The notes below the pieces were generated by a model, which saw nothing but the letters and a program-made list of their open reading frames with translations, was not told the origin of the DNA and searched no databases. A DNA stretch of 64,000 nt from Sulfitobacter brevis (GTDB lineage: Bacteria > Pseudomonadota > Alphaproteobacteria > Rhodobacterales > Rhodobacteraceae). The stretch covers positions 310,001-374,000 of the forward strand of contig NZ_FOMW01000002.1 in the NCBI RefSeq assembly GCF_900112755.1, read 5' to 3'. Shown here piece by piece: positions 55,160-64,000 of the stretch (the first letter of the stretch is position 1; each line of letters opens with the position of its first letter). The position numbers were made by a program, and so were the translations under genes.

Positions 55160-55432
55160 CTAGTTACGCGTGCGACTGCGCCAACCGCCGCGCCGCCGCG
55201 GGGCTGCCATGGTGAGGCTACCTTCGCTAAGCACCTCGGTCATCGGATGGCTTTCAAATACAGTCCCGTACTGGGCCAGCAAGGCCGCAATCGCGGTACC
55301 GGTGTCTTGCTCCAGCGTCAGGCTCAGCGCCCAATCGAGGAAGATGCTGCGACATTCGGCCTTGGTGATCCCCTCGATGCGATAGGATTCGCGGATCAGC
55401 CCTTTGGGATCATGCGGGTCGCGCTCGGTCAT
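55160..55432 (-). CDS. Small conserved hypothetical protein downstream of glnE (90 aa)
   Basis: 90 residues from the ATG at 55432, overlapping the glnE stop by 4 bp (ATGA), so it is co-translated. It is acidic in the N-terminal two thirds (MTERDPHDPKGLIRESYRIEGITKAECRSIFLDWALSL) with a helical pattern, and basic at the end. No domain is recognised. Its tight coupling suggests a partner or regulator of the adenylyltransferase, but this is inference only. Confidence 0.7.
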   Translation of the reverse strand: MTERDPHDPKGLIRESYRIEGITKAECRSIFLDWALSLTLEQDTGTAIAALLAQYGTVFESHPMTEVLSEGSLTMAAPRRRGGWRSRTRN

Positions 55433-58245
55433 GTCGCCTCCTGCGGTTCGGCTTTGTCTGGCGGGGTCAGTGCCTGGCCGATGATGCCCGCCGCCGTCAT
55501 ATATGTCTGTTCCATTTGCGCCTCCAACGCCGCCAGCGTGTCGCAGCCCAGCGTACGGCACAAAAACGCGACACCGGCCCGCCCGAGGCTTTCGCTTTGC
55601 ACCGGCGTAGCCGAGAGCAGCCGTCCGGCACATTGGAGCGCCCAGATTTGCGCATAAGCCGCATCAAGGGCCTCGGCTTGGGCAGCATCAAACAATCCCG
55701 CTGCGCGTGCGGCCTCAATCCCTGCCGGAATGTCGCGCGCCGATTGGCCGCCGATCAAGGCGCCCGCCTGTGCCAAAAGCTCAATGTCCTGAAGCCGGCC
55801 CGGACCGATTTTGGCGTCCCAGATGCCCTCCGGCACTTTGGCCGCCGCAATACGAATGCGCATCTCCGCCACATCACCCAAAATTTTGGCACGTGCGCGG
55901 GGTTGGGTCAGGACCGTCTGGCGCAGCGCTTCGACATCGCCGCGCAGCGCTTGCGGCCCTGCAATCGCCTGCGCACGGGTCAGCGCCAGATGCTCCCAGA
56001 CCCAAGCCTCGTCCTTTTGATAGCTGGCAAAGCTCGCAAGGCTTGTCGCAACCGGCCCCTGATTGCCCGATGGCCGCAGCCGCATATCCACGTCATAAAG
56101 CTTGCCCTGCGCCATCGGCGCGGTCATCGCGGTGATCATTGCCTGTGTCAGCCGTGCATAATAGAGCCGCGCTGGCAACGGCCGCCTGCCCTCCGAGACC
56201 TCAACCCCGTCAGGGTCATAGATCACGATCATGTCCAGATCAGAGGTCGCGGTCAGCCGCCCCGCGCCGAGCGATCCCATGCCAAGGATCACCGCGCCGC
56301 GCCCCGGTGCCGCGCCGTGCCGCTGCGCGAACTCTGCGCCAACCACCGGCCACAAGCCGCCAAGAACCGCGCGGGCAAGATCGGCATATTGGGCGCCTGC
56401 GGTTTCGGCATCAATCAACCCGCGCAGCAGATGCACGCCGACGCGAAAGTGCCACTCCCGCGCCCACCGTCGGGTGCCGTCAAGCTGCCGCTCATAGTCA
56501 GGCTCGGCATCCAGCAAGGCGCCGAGAGCCGCGCCCAACCCTTCCTGCCCCGGCCATTCGCTAAAGAAATCGCCGCCAATCACTGCGTCAAACACGCTGG
56601 CATTCCGCGACAGGTGACTGGCGAGCGCGGGTGAGGTGCTGACAATATCGATAAGCAGATCGGCAAGCTGCGGGTTGGCTTTGAGAAGTGAGAAAAGCTG
56701 CACGCCCGCAGGCAAGCCCGCAAGAAATCCGTCAAAGGCCAGCAGCGCCTCATCAGGGCGTGCCGCTTTGGCGAGACGTGTCAGCAACTCCGGCTTTAAC
56801 CGGTCGAAAATCTCGGCGCCGCGTTCGCTGCGCAACGCAGGATAGGTCAGCCAGCGATCCAACACGGCGGTGTCAAACTGGTGCGTCATTTCCGGCGGGG
56901 CCGGTGCGGGCGCACGCGATGCGGCAAAGAACCCTTCGGTGATCTCGTGCACCGCACTCAGCCGGTCATGCAGCTCCTGTTTCAGCGGCTCGACGTCGCG
57001 GTCCATCATACAGGCAAGCCGGGCAAAACCATCGTCGGACTTGGGCAGCGCATGGGTCTGCGCGTCCTGCACCATCTGCTGGCGATGCTCGACGGTCCGG
57101 TGAAAGCGGTAGTGATCTGTCAGACTGTCGGCGGCCTCCTGCGGCACCCAGTTCGCCTCGGCCAGCAGTTGCAGCCCTTCACAGGTGCCGCGCACCCTCA
57201 GAGCAGGATCGCGCCCGCCTGCGATCAACTGGCGCGTCTGTGTGAAAAACTCGATCTCCCGAATACCCCCGCGCCCCAGTTTCATGTTGTGTCCCGGCAA
57301 GGTGATCGGCCCGCCCAGCCCTTTGTGCTCGCGGATCGCGAGGCGCATGTCATGGGCATCCTGAATGGCGGCGAAATCCAGATGCTTGCGCCAGACGAAT
57401 GGCCGCAGGGTTTGCAGAAAGGCCTGCCCCGCTTTGTGATCGCCCGCCGCAGGTCGCGCCTTGATATAAGCCGCACGTTCCCACGTACGGCCAAGGCTCT
57501 CGTAATAGGCCTCCGCTGCCGCCATCGCCATGCAGACAGGCGTCACAGCCGGATCGGGCCGCAGCCGCAGATCTGTGCGGAATACATAGCCCTGCGCGGT
57601 CAGATCGCTGAGCGTGCCGCTCATCGCGCGGGTGGCGCGGATAAAGGCACTGCGGGCGTCGTGAAAGTCGTCACGCTCAAAACGTGTCTCGTCAAAGAGA
57701 CAGATCAGATCAATGTCGGAGGAATAATTCAGCTCGCGCGCGCCCATCTTGCCCATCGCCAGCACCACCATGCCCGCCGCATCGGCCAGATCATCCTCGG
57801 TCATTCCGGGCAGTTTGCCGCGTTTGATCTGGATCAGCAGCCCTGCCCGCAGCGCCGCCGCGCAGGCCGCATCGGCGAAATCGCTCAAAGCACCTGTGAC
57901 CTCCTCCAACGCCCAAGCGCCGCCGAGATCAGCCAGCCCCGCCAACAGCGCCACGCGGCGCTTGCCCTGCCGCAACCCGTCGGCCAAAGCATCGGGCGCA
58001 AAGGCTCCCGCCTGCGCGATCACCTCCGCCAATGCCGCTTCGGGATCATCCGCAGCGCCCTGCAGCCAATCGGCCTCCTTCTCCAGAAGCGCCATCAGAT
58101 AGGGCGAGGTCGAGACCGCGCCGGCCACCAGTTTTGCAACTTGGGCATCCATACCTTGAGTAAATGGTGCCGCATCCTGCGCACGCTCAGTGCGCCAGAT
58201 ACGGGGGCAGCGGGTGATCCGCGCGGCAAGTGAAACAGTTGTCAT
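55429..58245 (-). CDS. glnE: Bifunctional glutamine synthetase adenylyltransferase GlnE
   Basis: 938 residues from the ATG at 58245; the frame continues 65 codons upstream over the remnant at 58274. It has two nucleotidyltransferase domains, the N-terminal with GARELNYSSDIDLICLFDE and the C-terminal with GMGSLGAGRLTATSDLDMIVIYD, separated by helical regions. GlnE adds and removes AMP on glutamine synthetase under control of PII. The length matches the family. A 90-aa ORF is coupled downstream. Confidence 0.95.
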   Translation of the reverse strand: MTTVSLAARITRCPRIWRTERAQDAAPFTQGMDAQVAKLVAGAVSTSPYLMALLEKEADWLQGAADDPEAALAEVIAQAGAFAPDALADGLRQGKRRVALLAGLADLGGAWALEEVTGALSDFADAACAAALRAGLLIQIKRGKLPGMTEDDLADAAGMVVLAMGKMGARELNYSSDIDLICLFDETRFERDDFHDARSAFIRATRAMSGTLSDLTAQGYVFRTDLRLRPDPAVTPVCMAMAAAEAYYESLGRTWERAAYIKARPAAGDHKAGQAFLQTLRPFVWRKHLDFAAIQDAHDMRLAIREHKGLGGPITLPGHNMKLGRGGIREIEFFTQTRQLIAGGRDPALRVRGTCEGLQLLAEANWVPQEAADSLTDHYRFHRTVEHRQQMVQDAQTHALPKSDDGFARLACMMDRDVEPLKQELHDRLSAVHEITEGFFAASRAPAPAPPEMTHQFDTAVLDRWLTYPALRSERGAEIFDRLKPELLTRLAKAARPDEALLAFDGFLAGLPAGVQLFSLLKANPQLADLLIDIVSTSPALASHLSRNASVFDAVIGGDFFSEWPGQEGLGAALGALLDAEPDYERQLDGTRRWAREWHFRVGVHLLRGLIDAETAGAQYADLARAVLGGLWPVVGAEFAQRHGAAPGRGAVILGMGSLGAGRLTATSDLDMIVIYDPDGVEVSEGRRPLPARLYYARLTQAMITAMTAPMAQGKLYDVDMRLRPSGNQGPVATSLASFASYQKDEAWVWEHLALTRAQAIAGPQALRGDVEALRQTVLTQPRARAKILGDVAEMRIRIAAAKVPEGIWDAKIGPGRLQDIELLAQAGALIGGQSARDIPAGIEAARAAGLFDAAQAEALDAAYAQIWALQCAGRLLSATPVQSESLGRAGVAFLCRTLGCDTLAALEAQMEQTYMTAAGIIGQALTPPDKAEPQEAT

Positions 58246-58273
58246 GCCACCAGCTTTGCGCGACTGTGCGCCC

Positions 58274-58493
58274 ATGAGCAAGAGCCTGAAACGTGTGCGC
58301 GCTGCATTGCAAGCCGCTGGTGTCGCGGTAGATATCCGCGAGACCGCCCTATCGCGCACCGTTTGATCCAAAACTGATGGAATTTGCCACAATCTGGGCC
58401 GCCGCCGGCACGCCCCACCATGTTTTCGGCCTTCCGCCAAGTGAAATGCTTAAACTTTCATGCGCAGAAATTGCATCCTTCACAACCGGTTAG
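58274..58493 (+). pseudogene. ybaK: Degraded ybaK (prolyl-tRNA deacylase-like) gene
   Basis: The plus strand reads MSKSLKRVRAALQAAGVAVDIRE, as at the start of YbaK proteins, then reaches a TGA after 30 codons. A second frame, shifted by two bases, starts just after with FDPKLMEFATIWAAAGTPHHVF and ends at 58493 with the family C terminus. About 85 central residues containing the editing active site are gone, and a frameshift joins the ends. It overlaps the 5' extension of the glnE frame, so the remnant may sit over the glnE promoter. Confidence 0.75.
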
Positions 58494-58500
58494 TCGAATA

Positions 58501-58577
58501 ATGTAAAAAACATTTACATAGCCTCTTGCGAAACGGCCAGCCAATCACAATCTTGGTCATGTGAAAGGCATTTACAT
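58501..58577. promoter_or_regulatory. Twin 19-bp palindromes upstream of DUF2852 gene
   Basis: ATGTAAA-N5-TTTACAT (58501-58519) is repeated as ATGTGAA-N5-TTTACAT (58559-58577), 58 bp between starts. The first copy is a perfect inverted repeat, the second has one mismatch. The pair lies 63-140 bp before the DUF2852 ATG. It is likely a dimeric-regulator operator; no known factor is assigned. Confidence 0.72.
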
Positions 58578-58639
58578 ACAGACCTTTCACCTGACGAGGC
58601 CGCAGACAGGTCTCTCAACTTTGACGAAAGGCTTGATAC

Positions 58640-59044
58640 ATGACCACTCTTACATCCGACCTCGGCAAAGGCCCTAGCTGGATCGCTCGCATTGAAGGCT
58701 GGCTTGATGATCGCGGCAAACCCGCATGGATCGCCGCCATGGTTCTCGGCTTTATCTTCTTCTGGCCCGTCGGGCTGGCCCTTCTGGCTTATATGATCTG
58801 GAGCAATCGCATGTTCTCTTCAAAATCCTGTGCCCGCCGCAGCAGCCGCAGCAGCGTAACCCGCAGCACTGGCAACGTCGCTTTTGACGCCTATAAGGCC
58901 GACACCCTGCGCCGCCTTGAAGAAGAGCAGACCAATTTCGAGGATTTCCTCAAACGTCTGCGCGACGCCAAGGACAAGGCCGAGTTCGACCAGTTTATGA
59001 ATGACCGCGCCAAGCGCAGCGAAGACGGCCCGACCGAAGCCTGA
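58640..59044 (+). CDS. DUF2852 family protein
   Basis: 134 residues. A short N-terminal cytoplasmic part leads into a hydrophobic helix (AWIAAMVLGFIFFWPVGLALLAYMIW), then a Ser/Arg-rich linker and a C-terminal charged helix (DTLRRLEEEQTNFEDFLKRLRDAKDKAEFDQFM), the DUF2852 pattern. It has no known function. Two matching palindromes stand upstream, which suggests tight regulation. A GAAAGG box precedes the ATG. Confidence 0.87.
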   Translation: MTTLTSDLGKGPSWIARIEGWLDDRGKPAWIAAMVLGFIFFWPVGLALLAYMIWSNRMFSSKSCARRSSRSSVTRSTGNVAFDAYKADTLRRLEEEQTNFEDFLKRLRDAKDKAEFDQFMNDRAKRSEDGPTEA

Positions 59045-59106
59045 TATACTCAAACACGTCCCCCATGGCCCTGCCGTGGGGGAAAACCGCCTCAGGAAAG
59101 TGACCC

Positions 59107-59550
59107 ATGTCCCATACACCCGATCCGATCCAGCAACCGCAGTTTTATGACGGCCTGCCCACCAAACGCCTGCTGGCTTGGGTGGTGGATATGGTCGTGA
59201 TCGTGCTGATGTGTGTGCTGATCCTGCCCTTTACGGCCTTCACGGGGCTGTTTTTCTTTCCATTTCTTATGTTGACGGTGAGCTTTGTCTACCGTGTGAT
59301 CACGCTGACCAATGGCTCGGCCACATGGGGGATGCGCCTGATGGCGATGGAGCTGCGCGACAGCCGTGATCGCCCCTTTGATCTGTCCCTCGCGTTCCTG
59401 CACACGCTTGGCTATTCGGTCTCGCTGGCGATGCCTTTGCTGCAAATTGTATCGGTCGTGTTGATGTGTACCTCGCTACGCCGCCAAGGGCTCACCGATA
59501 TGATCCTCGGCACTGTGCCGCTGAACCGCCGTCAGCAACAAACCGTCTGA
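59107..59550 (+). CDS. RDD-family membrane protein
   Basis: 147 residues. The family signature begins at RLLAWVVDMVVI (residues 20-31). It has three to four hydrophobic helices, with GSATWGMRLMAMELRD in the middle. RDD proteins are membrane proteins of poorly known role, sometimes linked to ion or compatible-solute stress. It follows the DUF2852 gene by 62 bp, which include a CCCCCATGG/CCGTGGGGG hairpin (59060-59082). Confidence 0.85.
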   Translation: MSHTPDPIQQPQFYDGLPTKRLLAWVVDMVVIVLMCVLILPFTAFTGLFFFPFLMLTVSFVYRVITLTNGSATWGMRLMAMELRDSRDRPFDLSLAFLHTLGYSVSLAMPLLQIVSVVLMCTSLRRQGLTDMILGTVPLNRRQQQTV

Positions 59551-59627
59551 ACAGCAGACCGCGCAATTCGCCCCTTGGCGCACGGCAGGCCCGTTGCTAT
59601 CATCGAGGGAAGTAATACTGGATTCCG

Positions 59628-60449
59628 ATGCGCCATACTCTGCCTCTCACGCCGCAATTCTATGTGACGGCACCACAGCCGTGCCCCTATCTAGAGGGCC
59701 GGATGGAGCGGAAGTTGTTTACCGCACTGCAAGGCGATAACGCGGCCCAACTCAACGATAGCCTCTCCGCGCAGGGCTTCCGGCGCTCGCAAAATGTGCT
59801 TTATCGCCCGTCATGCACCGATTGTGCCGCCTGCCTGTCAGCCCGCATCGACATTTCGGCCTTTAAACCTTCAAAAAGCCAAAAGCGCACGATGCGCCGC
59901 AATCGCGATCTGCTGCGCCGCGCCACATCGCCTTGGGCCACCGAAGATCAATACGACCTGTTTCGCCGCTACCTCGACAGCCGCCACGCGGAGGGCGGCA
60001 TGGCGGATATGGATGTCTTTGAATTTGCCGCGATGATCGAGGAAACCCCGATCCGCAGCCGCGTGATCGAATATATTGAGCCCGACACCCGCGATCTGGT
60101 TGGCGTTTGCCTGACCGATGTGCTGGCTGACGGGGTGAGCATGGTCTACTCGTTCTACAGCCCCGATCACCCCCAGGCGGGGTTGGGCAACCACATCATC
60201 CTCGACCATATCGAAATCGCGCGCGCCGCTGGCCTGCCTTATGTCTACCTCGGATACTGGGTGCCTGGCAGCCAGAAGATGGGGTACAAAGCCAAGTTCT
60301 CCGGTCTGGAGGTCTATATCGGCGGCGCTTGGCAAAAGCTTGCAGACCCGCTGAGTTTTGAACCTGACAATCATCCGCTGTCGACCGATCCGATCGCGGA
60401 ACAAGTCGCCAATATCGCTCTCCCCGATATGGCGCGCAAAAACCTATAA
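59628..60449 (+). CDS. bpt: Aspartate/glutamate leucyltransferase (Bpt) of the N-degron pathway
   Basis: 273 residues. The N-terminal cysteine-rich part ([21 protein letters not shown]) and the C-terminal GNAT-like domain ([23 protein letters not shown]) mark the arginyl/leucyl-tRNA-protein transferase family, bacterial Bpt type. It attaches leucine to N-terminal Asp or Glu so that ClpS-ClpAP can degrade the protein. It lies alone between the RDD gene and the TRAP operon. Confidence 0.9.
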   Translation: MRHTLPLTPQFYVTAPQPCPYLEGRMERKLFTALQGDNAAQLNDSLSAQGFRRSQNVLYRPSCTDCAACLSARIDISAFKPSKSQKRTMRRNRDLLRRATSPWATEDQYDLFRRYLDSRHAEGGMADMDVFEFAAMIEETPIRSRVIEYIEPDTRDLVGVCLTDVLADGVSMVYSFYSPDHPQAGLGNHIILDHIEIARAAGLPYVYLGYWVPGSQKMGYKAKFSGLEVYIGGAWQKLADPLSFEPDNHPLSTDPIAEQVANIALPDMARKNL

Positions 60450-60575
60450 TCCCGCACCAGCTTCCTACGCTGTCGCCCGCTGACTGATCGCTCTCCCCCC
60501 AGCTTCAATTGGCCAGATAAACTCATCCCATCCTTGCCGCGCCACGCCAAACCTCGCGTACCCTTAGACAGCAAA

Positions 60576-60595
60576 AAGGCGCCCAAAGGCGCCTT
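60576..60595 (-). terminator. Terminator after TRAP operon
   Basis: An eight-base stem AAGGCGCC / GGCGCCTT with a CAAA loop. On the minus strand it is followed by TTTTTGC. It lies 26 bp past the large permease stop. Confidence 0.88.
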
Positions 60596-60621
60596 CCTGC
60601 ATCGACATTTCACCCCAACCC

Positions 60622-62976
60622 TCAGTTCGGGATCAGGTCCGGCACGATGGTCACAATCGCCGGGAATAACCACAAGATTGCCAGCCCCGCGACCTGGATC
60701 ATTACGAATGGCACGATCCCGCGATAGATATGCGCCGTTGTCACGCTCGCCGGAGCCACCCCGCGCAGATAGAACAACGCAAAGCCGAAGGGCGGCGTCA
60801 GGAACGAGGTCTGCAGGTTCACCGCAATCATGATCGTCACCCACTTGGGGTCAAACGTGCCGCCATAGATCACCGGCCCGACTATCGGGATCACGATGTA
60901 AATGATCTCCAGGAAATCGAGCACAAACCCCAGCACGAACAGCACCAGCATCACAATCAGGAACACGGTCAGCTCGTTGTCGAAGGATTTGAGGAACTGC
61001 TGGATGTAGTGCTCACCACCAAAGCTGATCACCACAAGGTTCAAAAGCTGTGAGCCGATCAGGATGGTAAAGACCATCGAGGTCACCTTGGCCGTTTCGC
61101 GCACCACCGGCGTCAGCACACCGCTGGTGTACAAGATCCAGCAGGCAAACAGCAGCCCGAACACCGCGTAGAGATAGGCAGCATAGGCCACAAAGAACGC
61201 AACCCAGGATTCTAAGCTCACGCCGTCTTGATTGATCCGCAGGTCAAAGTTCACCCCGACGAGGATACAGATCAGAATCGCCAGCGTTGACCAGATGATG
61301 ATCCGCGGCGAGCGGTCCTGATCTTTCAGCTTGCGGTAAGCCGCCAGCATGATCGCCCCACCTGCCCCGAGCGCCGCTGCAGGCGTCGGATTGGTGATGC
61401 CGCCAAGGATCGATCCCAGCACTGCAATGATCAGAACCAGCGGCGGGAACACCACACGGATCAGCTCATTACCCGAGCAGAGCTTGGTCGCATAGACGAC
61501 GCCATAAAGGATTAAGATGAACGGGATGGTCATCAGCACGACCATCATTCCCGATGAGGTCACCGGCCCGATCAGCAAAATATCTACTAGTACCGCCAGA
61601 ATGATCCCGACACCGCCGATGATCAAAGGCCGCGTATCCGACGAAGGTGAAACCCCGCGCCCCGTGGTCAGGAACAAGGTGAGCAGAACCAAGATAATCG
61701 CCGTGCCCGTCCCAATCGGGGCAGCCCTAGATATCTGAGCCGCACGCTTTTCAACCACGGCTTCTTCGCTGAGCTTTTCGGATTGGTTCAATCCCCCCGC
61801 GTCATTGATGGTTTGCTGTTCGACAAGTGCTTTGTCCCACGCCTCCTGTCCGTGCAGCGCGATCATGCTGGCCTGACATTCCTCACCGACGTTGGTGCGT
61901 AGGCTGGCGGCATCACCAATATCTGAATAGCTCGACACCACGGTCGACTGGCTGCCAACTACACCCATATTGCCCAAAAGGATCGTCCCGACGATCACAA
62001 GGATCGGCGCGCCGAGGAACCATGTGAAGGCCTCGCCACGGGTGACTGGTTCGGCATTGGTCGGCCCCATCGGCACCGCAGGCGCCTTCTCAGGGTTCAG
62101 CAGCGCATAGCCGAAGGCGTAAAGCGCATAGAGAAGTGACAACAAAATACCGGGCAGCAAGGCGGCCTGAAACAGCGTGCCGACAGAAACCACCGCAGGC
62201 TCGCCCAAGAAGGTCAGCGCATCGGTACAACCCGCCTCAGTGGCGCGTGCTTCCTGCGCGGCAGAGTAAAGATCGCCCGCCAGCGTGCCGAGCAAAACAA
62301 TCACGATTGACGGCGGAATGATCTGCCCCAAGGTACCAGAGGCTGCAATCACACCGGTTGAAAGCTCCGGCGAATATCCAGCGCGCAGCATCGTTGGCAG
62401 CGCCAGCAAACCCATTGTCACCACGGTCGCGCCCACGATGCCGGTCGAAGCCGCAAGAAACGCGCCCACCACAACAATCGAAACGGCCAAACCGCCCGGC
62501 AATGGGCCAAACACCCGCGCCATCGTAGTCAGCAAATCATTGGCGATCTTGGAGCGCTCCAGCGTGATGCCCATCAGCACGAACATCAGAACCGCCAGCA
62601 GTGTCTCGATCGACTGGCCCGCCAGCACACGCTCGTTCATCCGGTTAACGATAAAGCTGACGTTGCGGTCGAGGGCGACTTCCCAGCCCTGCGGAAAGAC
62701 GGATTCGCCCATGCGCGGCAAATCGGGATACCTAAACAACGATATAGTATCAGCTCTCACGCCGGAATTGACCAGATCGCGGTACATCTGGCTCGACTGG
62801 TCGATGGCCTGATGGATCAGCAATCCGGCACTGTCGAGTGCCGCGATAATGCCGAACGAAATGATACCCGCGCCGCCGATGGCAAACGCCACCGGAAAGC
62901 CCGAGAGAATGCCGCCGAACAGGCAGACAAACACGATGATCAGGCCAATTTCGACCCCGTCCAGACCAAATAGCAT
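60622..62976 (-). CDS. TRAP transporter large permease, extended form
   Basis: 784 residues, nearly twice a usual DctM of about 430. The N-terminal region (MLFGLDGVEIGLIIVFVCLFGGILSGFPVAFAIGG) and the conserved GTLGQIIPPSIVIVLLG and GFVLDFLEIIYIVIPIVGPVIY segments show the DctM fold. Between these lie extra hydrophobic helices and a soluble insert (about residues 360-420). TRAP systems import organic acids and related compounds by ion gradients. It is 18 bp after the small permease. Confidence 0.9.
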   Translation of the reverse strand: MLFGLDGVEIGLIIVFVCLFGGILSGFPVAFAIGGAGIISFGIIAALDSAGLLIHQAIDQSSQMYRDLVNSGVRADTISLFRYPDLPRMGESVFPQGWEVALDRNVSFIVNRMNERVLAGQSIETLLAVLMFVLMGITLERSKIANDLLTTMARVFGPLPGGLAVSIVVVGAFLAASTGIVGATVVTMGLLALPTMLRAGYSPELSTGVIAASGTLGQIIPPSIVIVLLGTLAGDLYSAAQEARATEAGCTDALTFLGEPAVVSVGTLFQAALLPGILLSLLYALYAFGYALLNPEKAPAVPMGPTNAEPVTRGEAFTWFLGAPILVIVGTILLGNMGVVGSQSTVVSSYSDIGDAASLRTNVGEECQASMIALHGQEAWDKALVEQQTINDAGGLNQSEKLSEEAVVEKRAAQISRAAPIGTGTAIILVLLTLFLTTGRGVSPSSDTRPLIIGGVGIILAVLVDILLIGPVTSSGMMVVLMTIPFILILYGVVYATKLCSGNELIRVVFPPLVLIIAVLGSILGGITNPTPAAALGAGGAIMLAAYRKLKDQDRSPRIIIWSTLAILICILVGVNFDLRINQDGVSLESWVAFFVAYAAYLYAVFGLLFACWILYTSGVLTPVVRETAKVTSMVFTILIGSQLLNLVVISFGGEHYIQQFLKSFDNELTVFLIVMLVLFVLGFVLDFLEIIYIVIPIVGPVIYGGTFDPKWVTIMIAVNLQTSFLTPPFGFALFYLRGVAPASVTTAHIYRGIVPFVMIQVAGLAILWLFPAIVTIVPDLIPN

Positions 62977-62994
62977 TGCAAGATGCCCCTTAGA

Positions 62995-63963
62995 TTAATG
63001 CGTGCCCTCAAAGGCTTCTTCGCCCTCGCCAAGTGTGTCCTTGTCGAGATATTTATTTTCGCTTTCGGGCCCTTCACGGAACTCCAACAACGCGCGGTAA
63101 AACACTGCAATCGCTTGCAGAATGACCATGATGCAGAACGCACTCAGCAGCAGCTTGAACAAGAAATAGCCGTTGAATCCGTTGGGCGAGAAGCCGATGG
63201 TTTCGACGTTCCATTTCAACAAACGCGCCTTGCGCAGCAGCAGATCAAGCCGGTCCGAGGCCGACGGGTTCGGGGTGACCAGATGGCGCCACAGGAAGAA
63301 CCAGCCGTACATCCACGTGACCACCGCAAAGGGGATCATGAAGAACAGCGCGCCAAACATATCGACGACCCGCTTGGTGCGGAATTTCGCGCCCGCATAG
63401 AACAGATCCACCCGCACATGCCCGCCCTGCACCATCGTGTAGGACACGCAAAGACAGACGACCAAGGCGTTATAAAGTTTCAACTCTTCGGCAAACCAAG
63501 AGATGTCGAACTGCAAGGGAATACCGAAGCCGAAGGAGATATCAGGCCGCGTGAAAATCCGCTGCATAAAGACGATGATGATCTGTTGCAGCACCATCAG
63601 CAGACCGGCCCAAGCAAAGAGCCGCCCGACGCCATTGGCGAACCACTCCAGCCCGCGCACGCAGGCCCACATTATGCCGCGGTGCCAGAGCCCCACGACG
63701 GTCAGTACGATCAGCGCAAAGAGACAGACAAAGAAGAACTCGACCGAACCGCCATAGTAGATGAATCGCATCAGCGACTGCGAGTCAGACCAGTTCAGCC
63801 ACGATCCCGGCTGCACCACTGCGGCAACCAGATTATACGGCGCTTCCAGCAGGTTCCCCAGAATGAACTGCACCATGCCACTGTCTTGGAACTTATCAAG
63901 GCAGCTTAGGTCAGCACCCTCCGCCGCGCGGAAAAATCCCGAACACACATCATCTTCGGCCAT
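62995..63963 (-). CDS. TRAP transporter small permease
   Basis: 322 residues from the ATG at 63963, supported by GAGGGGG upstream. There are four main membrane helices in the DctQ pattern with extended linkers, and the motif VSYTMVQGGHVRVDLFY is recognisable. It pairs with the large permease downstream. The substrate-binding protein gene is expected upstream, beyond the window. Longer than usual DctQ (about 170-200), it belongs with the oversized large permease. Confidence 0.88.
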   Translation of the reverse strand: MAEDDVCSGFFRAAEGADLSCLDKFQDSGMVQFILGNLLEAPYNLVAAVVQPGSWLNWSDSQSLMRFIYYGGSVEFFFVCLFALIVLTVVGLWHRGIMWACVRGLEWFANGVGRLFAWAGLLMVLQQIIIVFMQRIFTRPDISFGFGIPLQFDISWFAEELKLYNALVVCLCVSYTMVQGGHVRVDLFYAGAKFRTKRVVDMFGALFFMIPFAVVTWMYGWFFLWRHLVTPNPSASDRLDLLLRKARLLKWNVETIGFSPNGFNGYFLFKLLLSAFCIMVILQAIAVFYRALLEFREGPESENKYLDKDTLGEGEEAFEGTH

Positions 63964-64000
63964 TGATGTCCCCCTCTCGAAGCGCACGGAGTTAGCCTCC

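Noticed and set aside
56881..58233. 450-codon plus-strand open frame
   Set aside because: Antisense to glnE; the glnE strand has both nucleotidyltransferase motifs.
58501..58577. Palindromes as PpsR/CrtJ sites
   Set aside because: The TGT and ACA half-sites are separated by 11 bases, while the PpsR pattern is TGT-N12-ACA, and no photosynthesis gene is nearby.

Overview
The window looks like chromosomal DNA of an alphaproteobacterium of the Rhodobacteraceae/Roseobacter group. The grounds are high GC, family-specific proteins (LpxI, a single-cysteine DksA, DUF2852, DUF2254, DUF2927, RTX-Hint proteins), paired dimethylglycine/sarcosine dehydrogenase-like flavoproteins and a TRAP transporter typical of marine heterotrophs. 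The genus is not certain; a Sulfitobacter/Roseobacter-like organism would fit.

Region 1 (1-11.9 kb) is an envelope and essential-gene block on the minus strand. In transcription order it reads pyrH, frr, uppS, cdsA, dxr, rseP, a terminator, a 41-codon membrane ORF, bamA, ompH/skp, fabZ, lpxA and lpxI (cut by the window edge). It joins UMP kinase, ribosome recycling, isoprenoid and phospholipid precursor synthesis, envelope-stress proteolysis, outer-membrane protein assembly and early lipid A synthesis. miaA is divergent from pyrH. Region 2 (12-18 kb) has an AraC regulator and a peptide-type ABC importer (two permeases and a double ATPase) with no binding-protein gene beside it. Region 3 (18-24.6 kb) holds a lytic transglycosylase, ssb, an AT-richer accessory patch (a Hint-domain protein, a collapsed alcohol dehydrogenase remnant, an ACT-domain protein) and aroK-aroB.

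Region 4 (24.6-36.8 kb) has a 49-aa membrane protein, a secreted 524-aa protein, xerD, an atypical metallophosphoesterase, a CorC-like protein, two large covalent-FAD/GcvT demethylating dehydrogenases flanking a DUF2254 membrane protein, and a MobA-like nucleotidyltransferase. Region 5 (36.8-42.2 kb) is the most unusual part. A 966-aa cadherin-like/RTX/Hint protein is preceded by a possible 45-aa leader ORF and followed by a smaller RTX-Hint relative whose frame is interrupted by one in-frame TAA. A gene-poor kilobase and tRNA-Leu(CAA) come next.

Region 6 (42.3-47.6 kb) has a DedA-like protein with DsbB, then a divergent Lrp regulator facing arginase and ornithine cyclodeaminase (arginine to ornithine to proline) across two clear palindromes, then an FAD monooxygenase and DksA. 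Region 7 (47.7-60.5 kb) holds MoxR ATPase, a DUF2927 lipoprotein, a 57-aa membrane protein, a VWA protein, an M48 protease, a PIN protein, RlmI, a DUF6778-like lipoprotein, glnE, a degraded ybaK, a twin 19-bp palindrome ahead of DUF2852, an RDD protein and an N-degron leucyltransferase. Region 8 (60.6-64 kb) is a TRAP transporter pair with an oversized large permease. No phage, CRISPR array, rRNA or intact insertion sequence was seen.
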